Positions 31,901 to 36,795 of a stretch of DNA of 36,795 bases are shown in pieces. The position numbers were made by a program, and so were the translations under genes. Below the pieces are notes generated by a model. The model had not been told where the DNA came from. It worked only from the letters and a program-made list of their open reading frames with translations, and searched no databases. Positions within the stretch are counted from its first letter, which is position 1; the number at the start of each line of letters is the position of its first letter. This stretch comes from Acidobacteriota bacterium (GTDB lineage Bacteria > Acidobacteriota > Terriglobia > Bryobacterales > Bryobacteraceae): NCBI GenBank assembly GCA_026394015.1, contig JAPKZA010000271.1:1-36795 (forward strand), read 5' to 3'.

Positions 31901-31927
31901 TTATACAAACGGTCGCCGCGACGATAA
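31901..31927 (+). promoter_or_regulatory. Weak sigma-28-like -10 element before cheA
   Basis: GACGATAA (31920-31927) differs in one position from the sigma-28 -10 consensus GCCGATAA and lies 25 bases before cheA. The expected -35 region (15 bases upstream, TTAT at 31901-31904) fits poorly. A sigma-28 promoter would make sense for chemotaxis genes, but this is a weak call. Confidence 0.2.
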
Positions 31928-31952
31928 GACTCCTAGAAAGCGATAAAATTGA

Positions 31953-34202
31953 ATGGCTCCCTCCATCACCCAACACGAACTCCAGCAGCAACTCGTCCGA
32001 GAGCTTGTCGTCGAGAGCATGGAGTATCTGGATCAGTTCGACCAAGACCTCCTATCGATCGAGAACCGGACCAACGACGAAGAGACCCTGCACCGGATCT
32101 TCCGGGCGATCCATACAATCAAAGGCTCAAGCGGTTGCCTCGGGCTGCGCGAACTCGAGCGGATGGCCCATGCCGGCGAAAACCTGCTGAGCTGGCACCG
32201 GGACCGCGCTATGACCCCGGGTGCCGAGACCGTCCGGGCCCTGTTCCGGTTCTGTGACGCTTTGCGCGGTCTGATCCGCCAGTTATCGAACACACCCGAG
32301 GCGGCCCAAAATGTCCCGCTCACCGCCGAGCATCAGCAAATTCTGGCTGATCTCAACAGCCTGCACCAGGCGCTCAAGCAGGAGCAGTTAGGGACTTTCA
32401 AGGAGTCCGCCGGGGGCTCCTACGGTCTATTCGCCGACGATCCGGCGCCGCAGCCCGCCCCACCCGTCGCCCGCGCCACACCCGTGGCCTCCGGTAGCGA
32501 CGAACCGACCGCGAAATCAGGCGTCGAGGCCGCCGTGGCCTCCGATGTCGCCATCCGCGTGGCCGTCTCCCAACTCGATATCCTCATGGATCTGGTCGGC
32601 GAACTCGTCCTGACGCGCAATCAGATCCTCGGCCACACTGCCGCATTGCTCAATCCGGGGATGGCCAAATCCGCCCAGCGGTTGAACCTGATCACCTCCC
32701 AGTTGCAAGAGAACGTCATGAAGACCCGGATGCAGGCCGTTGGCCATGTCTGGAACAAGTTCCCTCGCCTGGTTCGCGATCTGTCGAAGGAGCTCAACAA
32801 ACCGGTTGCGCTCGTTATGGAAGGCAGCGACACCGAGATTGACCGCACTTTGCTCGAAGCCATCAAGGACCCGCTCACCCACATCGTGCGCAATTCGATC
32901 GATCACGGCATCGAATCACCGGAGCGGCGCCGGGCGGCCCAGAAAACTCCCCAGGGGGAAATCAAGCTTCGCGCCTTCCACGATGGCGGTCTGGTCGTCA
33001 TCGAAGTTTCCGACGATGGCGGCGGCATCGACCGCGAGCGGGTTCTCCGCAAAGCCATCGAGCGCGGTCTGATCTCTCCTGATCAGGCCAACGGAATGCC
33101 GGACCGCGAAGTCTGCGGCCTCATCTTCGCACCCGGGTTTTCCACCGCCGAGTCCGTCACGAATCTTTCCGGCCGCGGCGTCGGCATGGACGTTGTCAAA
33201 AGCAACGTCGAACGCATCGGTGGTGCCGTCGTCGTCGAATCCGAGCCCGGCCGCTCCACCACCGTCCGGCTTAAAATCCCGCTCACCTTGGCCATCATTC
33301 CGGCCCTCCTGATCCTGGCGGGCGGCAACCGCTACGCCATCTCCCAGGCCAGTCTCGTCGAACTCGTCCGCATTGATGAGGAAAAGGCCGCTTCGGCCAT
33401 TGAACACATCCGCGGCTGCCCGCTCTACCGATTGCGCGGCCAACTGCTGCCCCTGCTCTACCTGCGTGAACAACTCGGCCTGTCGCCGGACGCCACCGGC
33501 AACGCCCTGCTGCTGCTCGTGCTGGAGGCCGAAGGCCGCCAGTTCGGCATGATCGTCGACGACATCCTCGACACCGAGGAGATCGTCGTCAAACCTCTCG
33601 GTCAGGAGCTGAAAAGTCTGTCCGTCTGCGCCGGCGCCACCATCCTGGGCGACGGTCGGGTGGCGCTGATCCTCGATGTGCTCGGCATGGCCCGCCGCGC
33701 CGGGCTACTCGAAGACGGCCGCAAAAAGCCTGCTGCCGAAGCTGGCTTCGCCGCCGTTGCCGATACCGAGGTGCTGCTCGTTCACATCGGGGCCAATCGG
33801 CAGGTGGCGGTCCATCTCGATTCCGTCGCTCGCCTCGAAGAGATCGCCCTCGACCGCATCGAGTGGTCCGGCAACTCGGAGGTCGTCCAGTACCGCGACT
33901 CCATTCTCCCCTTGATCGCCGTGGGTTCGGTGCTCGGCGTACCCCCCGCCGGGGACGCCCGCGAATCCGGCAAGATTCCCGTCGTCGTCTACTCCCACGA
34001 GGGCGCCCAATATGGCTTGGTCGTCGACCGCATCGTCGATATCGTCCGTTGCGCGGCGGCGATCAGTCCCTGCGCGAACCGGCCGGGCATTCTCGGCTCG
34101 GCCGTCATCGCCAAACGCGTCACCGACTTCCTCGACGTCCCGGCGCTCGTCTCGGTCTCCGGCGTGGTCTCCTACAAATCGAACTCCTGGGGGTTATTCT
34201 AG
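31953..34202 (+). CDS. cheA: Chemotaxis histidine kinase CheA with two CheW-like domains
   Basis: This 749-residue protein has an HPt P1 domain (1-125) with phospho-acceptor His54 (AIHTIKGSSGCLGL). A Pro/Ala-rich linker (about 140-190) follows without an obvious P2 domain. The P3 dimerisation helices start near 205 (AVSQLDILMDLVGELVLTRN). The P4 ATPase has N-box HIVRNSIDHGIESPERR, G1 VSDDGGGID and G2 GRGVGMDVVKSNVERIGG. The P5 CheW-like domain covers about 430-580. A second CheW-like module (VADTEVLLVHIGANRQVAV ... YGLVVDRIVDIVRC) covers about 590-740, which ordinary CheA lacks. The ATG has no good ribosome-binding site. CheW starts two bases after its stop. Confidence 0.94.
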   Translation: MAPSITQHELQQQLVRELVVESMEYLDQFDQDLLSIENRTNDEETLHRIFRAIHTIKGSSGCLGLRELERMAHAGENLLSWHRDRAMTPGAETVRALFRFCDALRGLIRQLSNTPEAAQNVPLTAEHQQILADLNSLHQALKQEQLGTFKESAGGSYGLFADDPAPQPAPPVARATPVASGSDEPTAKSGVEAAVASDVAIRVAVSQLDILMDLVGELVLTRNQILGHTAALLNPGMAKSAQRLNLITSQLQENVMKTRMQAVGHVWNKFPRLVRDLSKELNKPVALVMEGSDTEIDRTLLEAIKDPLTHIVRNSIDHGIESPERRRAAQKTPQGEIKLRAFHDGGLVVIEVSDDGGGIDRERVLRKAIERGLISPDQANGMPDREVCGLIFAPGFSTAESVTNLSGRGVGMDVVKSNVERIGGAVVVESEPGRSTTVRLKIPLTLAIIPALLILAGGNRYAISQASLVELVRIDEEKAASAIEHIRGCPLYRLRGQLLPLLYLREQLGLSPDATGNALLLLVLEAEGRQFGMIVDDILDTEEIVVKPLGQELKSLSVCAGATILGDGRVALILDVLGMARRAGLLEDGRKKPAAEAGFAAVADTEVLLVHIGANRQVAVHLDSVARLEEIALDRIEWSGNSEVVQYRDSILPLIAVGSVLGVPPAGDARESGKIPVVVYSHEGAQYGLVVDRIVDIVRCAAAISPCANRPGILGSAVIAKRVTDFLDVPALVSVSGVVSYKSNSWGLF

Positions 34203-34204
34203 CC

Positions 34205-34639
34205 ATGTCCAAGCAGGTCTGCACGTTCTATCTCGAAAACCAGATCTACGGCCTCTACGTCCTCCAGGTCCGCGAGGTGCTCCGCTACCAGGAGTTGACC
34301 GCGATTCCCCTGGCCCCGGGTCCGGTGCGCGGACTGCTGAATCTGCGCGGCAGTATCGTCACCACCGTTGACCTCCGTCGCCGCCTCGGGCTGCCGCCCA
34401 ATGAGTCGGACGAACCGGCCACCAACGTCGTCGCCCAGACGGCCACCGGCCTCGTCAGTCTGCTCGTCGACCGCATCGGCGACGTCGTCGAGGTTGAGGC
34501 CGACGACATGGAGCCCCCGCCCGGCGCCCTGCCCGAACCGATTCGCTCTCTGATTGCCAACGTTTGCAAACTGCCCACCGGGTTGCTGCTCATCCTCAAT
34601 CTCGAACGCGCGATGGAACTCGACGCCTTCCCCACCTGA
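34205..34639 (+). CDS. cheW: Chemotaxis coupling protein CheW
   Basis: This 144-residue single CheW domain couples receptors to CheA. Characteristic segments are [40 protein letters not shown] (the core receptor/CheA contact loop), [20 protein letters not shown] and [17 protein letters not shown]. It lies between cheA and the receptor gene with short gaps (2 and 25 bases), so the three are one operon. The length is normal, and nothing is missing. CheR, CheB and CheY are not in the visible part and may follow to the right. Confidence 0.95.
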   Translation: MSKQVCTFYLENQIYGLYVLQVREVLRYQELTAIPLAPGPVRGLLNLRGSIVTTVDLRRRLGLPPNESDEPATNVVAQTATGLVSLLVDRIGDVVEVEADDMEPPPGALPEPIRSLIANVCKLPTGLLLILNLERAMELDAFPT

Positions 34640-34664
34640 AATCAATCTTCTAAGGAGTCCTCTC

Positions 34665-36795
34665 ATGTCCCTGCATACCCCTGACGCCCCGCCCGCCGAA
34701 TCCGTCGAATTGACCCCCCCAGTCCGCCGGCGGAGGGAGCCGCCCTTGAGCAACGAACCGGACGAGATCAAAGAGCTTCGCCGGGAGATTGACGAAGCCT
34801 ATACCAACACCCGCGCCGTGCTCGCGATCCTCTCGGCCCTTAATAACGCAGCCTGCGAAAAGGAGGCTCTCCAAGCCTCGATCGATACGCTTCGCCTCGT
34901 CTTTGATCTTCCATACGGCTCGTGCTGGATGCTGGACCCGGCGGCGAAGCTTCTGCGCTTCCATCTCGATTCCGGGGATATCACCCCAGAGTTCCGCCGC
35001 CTGTCCGTGGAAGGCAGCTTCTATGAAGGCATCGGACTGGGCGGCCGCGCTTGGCGCAACCGCGACGTTTTCAGCGTCCCCAATCTAGCCGATCTAAAGG
35101 ACTGCTTCCGGGCCGAGGCGGCCAGCGCTGCGGGCATCCAGAGTGCGGTCTGCCTGCCCGTGTTAATGGGCGGCACGGTCGTGGCGACCCTGGATTTCTT
35201 TTATAAAAACACGGTAACCTTCTCTAACGGCCGCCTGGGCGTTCTGCGCCACGCGGCCGACCTCATCGGCCAGGCCCTCGAACGGATCCGCGAGGACCGG
35301 CACCAGGCCGAGGCCGCCGTCAACGCCAAGGCGCTCAACCAGATTCTCGAACGGGTCAGCCAGGCCACCAGCGGGGAGGACGCCGTCCGCATCGCCCTCG
35401 AAACGATCAAAGAAAGCTTCCGCTGGGCCTATGGCGGCTTCTGGGCCCTCGATCCGGAAGGCATGGTGCTGCGCTTTAAACAGGAGTCCGGTTCGTTTAC
35501 CGAAGAGTTCTGCCGCCTCAATGTTTCGGCCCGCGTCCGCGAGGGCCAGGGCATTTGCGGGCGGGCTTGGAAGCAGCGGGATCTGTTCTGGACGGTGAAT
35601 CTCGCCGAACTGCCGGAGTGCGGGCGGGCGGCCGAGGTGCAAGGTGCCGGGGCGGTCAGCGGCGTTGGGTTCCCGTTGATTACCAATGGCGAGGTCACCG
35701 CCGCTGTCGAGTTCTTCGCCCTCGAGGCGGTCGAGATCTCACTCGAACGCGCCGAGACGCTGCGCAAGATCGCGACGCTGATCGCCCAATCGCTCGCCCG
35801 GCTCCAAAACGCCGAACTGCAGGCCGAGGTGATGGCCAATACCCAGGCCGTCAATCAGGTCCTCCAGCTCGTCGGGCAGGCGACGACCCCCGAGGAGGCC
35901 GCCAAGGCCGCCCTCGATGAGGTCCGGCTGGCCTTTGGCTGGGTCTACGGCGGCTATTGGATGATGGATCCAGCCGCCCCCGTGCTGCGCTTCGCCGTCG
36001 ATTCCGGCGTCGCGAGCGAAGACTTCCGCCGGGCCACGCGCGAGGCCACCTTCCGCGAAGGCGAGGGCCTCAGCGGTCGCGCTTGGCGCAATCGCGATCT
36101 GTACTTCATCCGCGACATCGGCCACCTGCAGGACTGTCCGTTCACCGCTCCGGCTCAAAAACTGGGAATCAAGAGCGGTATTTCGTTCCCCATTGAAGTC
36201 GAAGGCGCGGTGGTGGCGACGATGGAGTTCTTCGCTCTCGAGTTCCTGTCGCTATCCGAAGAGCGCACGCAGGCGCTCCGACTGGTGGGCTCACTGGTCT
36301 CCTCGGCCCTCGAACGACTGCAAAAGGTCCACCGCGAGCGCGATCTGGTCGGCCGGCTCCGGGAGGCGTTTCATTCTGTCGCCGACAAGGCCCAGTTCCT
36401 CGCCACGGCCTCGGAACAGTTGACCGCCGTCAGCCAGCAGATGGGTTCGCGGGCCACCGAGACCTCCCAGCAAGCCACCCTCGTCTCGGCCGCCTCCGAG
36501 CAAGTCAGCCAGGGCATCGGCTCGGTCGCCGCCAGCGCCGAAGAGATGAGCGCGAGCATCAAGGAAATTGCCCGCAACGCCACCGAAGCCGCCCGCATGG
36601 CCGCCACTGCCGTGGGCGTCGCCCAGCAAACTACGCAAACCGTCAACAAGCTCGGCGAAAGCAGTGTCCAGATCGGCAAGGTCATCAAGGTCATCACTTC
36701 GATCGCCCAGCAAACCAACCTGCTCGCCCTCAATGCGACCATTGAAGCCGCCCGCGCGGGCGAGGCTGGCAAGGGTTTCGCCGTGGTCGCTACCG
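34665..36795 (+). CDS. Soluble methyl-accepting chemotaxis protein with three GAF domains (3' end cut off)
   Basis: An open frame from ATG 34665 (AAGGAG eight bases upstream) runs without stop through the window end, 710 residues so far. There is no transmembrane helix, so the receptor is cytoplasmic. After a Pro/Arg-rich start (1-30) and a helix (30-70) come three GAF-like domains, each starting with F-x-x-x-Y-G-x-x-W at Phe80, Phe252 and Phe424, with a GRAW motif at Trp130, Trp302 and Trp474. The period is exactly 172 residues. From about 575 the signalling helices begin ([20 protein letters not shown]) and reach the hairpin-tip region with [20 protein letters not shown], the class signature. 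The ligand is unknown; GAF domains can bind small molecules, haem or chromophores, but no conserved chromophore cysteine is evident to me. Confidence 0.92.
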   Translation, partial: MSLHTPDAPPAESVELTPPVRRRREPPLSNEPDEIKELRREIDEAYTNTRAVLAILSALNNAACEKEALQASIDTLRLVFDLPYGSCWMLDPAAKLLRFHLDSGDITPEFRRLSVEGSFYEGIGLGGRAWRNRDVFSVPNLADLKDCFRAEAASAAGIQSAVCLPVLMGGTVVATLDFFYKNTVTFSNGRLGVLRHAADLIGQALERIREDRHQAEAAVNAKALNQILERVSQATSGEDAVRIALETIKESFRWAYGGFWALDPEGMVLRFKQESGSFTEEFCRLNVSARVREGQGICGRAWKQRDLFWTVNLAELPECGRAAEVQGAGAVSGVGFPLITNGEVTAAVEFFALEAVEISLERAETLRKIATLIAQSLARLQNAELQAEVMANTQAVNQVLQLVGQATTPEEAAKAALDEVRLAFGWVYGGYWMMDPAAPVLRFAVDSGVASEDFRRATREATFREGEGLSGRAWRNRDLYFIRDIGHLQDCPFTAPAQKLGIKSGISFPIEVEGAVVATMEFFALEFLSLSEERTQALRLVGSLVSSALERLQKVHRERDLVGRLREAFHSVADKAQFLATASEQLTAVSQQMGSRATETSQQATLVSAASEQVSQGIGSVAASAEEMSASIKEIARNATEAARMAATAVGVAQQTTQTVNKLGESSVQIGKVIKVITSIAQQTNLLALNATIEAARAGEAGKGFAVVAT

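Noticed and set aside
31598..31927. Plus-strand frame of 109 codons in the gap before cheA
   Set aside because: Product is Pro/Arg-rich without motifs, and the minus strand carries the OsmC remnant.

Overview
The window reads as bacterial chromosome, about 37 kb, GC-rich and densely coded, with the right end of an integrated element at its left edge. Gene content points to Acidobacteriota, probably a Bryobacter/Solibacter-like lineage: a Gfo/Idh/MocA oxidoreductase with a twin-arginine signal, a GMC oxidoreductase paired with a gluconate-dehydrogenase subunit 3, secreted carboxypeptidase-regulatory-like domains, a secreted M28 peptidase, the hopanoid/squalene enzyme HpnE and a fused TrpE-TrpG. 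This placement is inferred from gene families and was not checked by a search.

Layout. (1) 1-1697 is mobile DNA: the tail of a probable phage capsid-decoration protein, a small HTH protein and a tyrosine integrase. The 3' end of a tRNA-Gly(CCC) gene (1698-1772, minus) faces the integrase and is the likely integration site. (2) 1802-2674 is an OxyR-type regulator with both redox cysteines, divergent from a secreted HtrA-like protease (2748-4124). (3) 4164-9016 is a plus-strand run: trpE(G), a Cys/His-rich small membrane protein, a 36-residue membrane peptide, hpnE, a secreted carboxypeptidase-regulatory-like protein and a DinB-like protein; RidA and PyrD lie opposite. (4) 10430-14693 holds a hybrid histidine kinase convergent with a coupled pair, a DapA-like lyase/aldolase and an aromatic-amino-acid-decarboxylase-like PLP enzyme. 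(5) 14812-16673 holds a secreted BsuPI-domain protein, ribosomal protein S20 and a TonB-C-terminal protein. (6) 16657-20717 (minus) is a tightly coupled envelope operon: psd, pssA, an Asd-like pseudoenzyme, lptE and holA. (7) 20750-26512 holds the M28 peptidase, the subunit-3/GMC pair, a YihY/BrkB membrane protein and a Gfo/Idh/MocA protein whose last part is frameshifted. (8) 26533-31469 holds accA, a small Cys-containing membrane protein, a MacA-like adaptor, a MacB-like ATPase without a permease, and an acyl-CoA carboxylase beta subunit. (9) 31490-31775 (minus) is a decayed OsmC/Ohr-family gene. (10) 31953 to the right edge is a chemotaxis operon: CheA with two C-terminal CheW-like domains, CheW, and a soluble chemoreceptor with three GAF domains repeated at exactly 172 residues.

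How the genes work together. Region 6 joins phosphatidylethanolamine synthesis with LPS transport, so it is an envelope-building cluster; the Asd-like protein inside it has lost its catalytic residues and is the best candidate for an undescribed role. Region 10 looks like a self-contained cytoplasmic sensory array. The minus-strand pair in region 4 could act on one amino acid or amine substrate.

The + strand is C-rich over most of the window regardless of which strand is coding, except in the integrated element and the chemotaxis operon, where C and G are nearly balanced. I found no CRISPR array, insertion sequence, rRNA or recognisable riboswitch. I do not see a clearly new multi-gene system; the most unusual items are the Asd-like pseudoenzyme, the three small coupled membrane proteins and the GAF-triplicated receptor.
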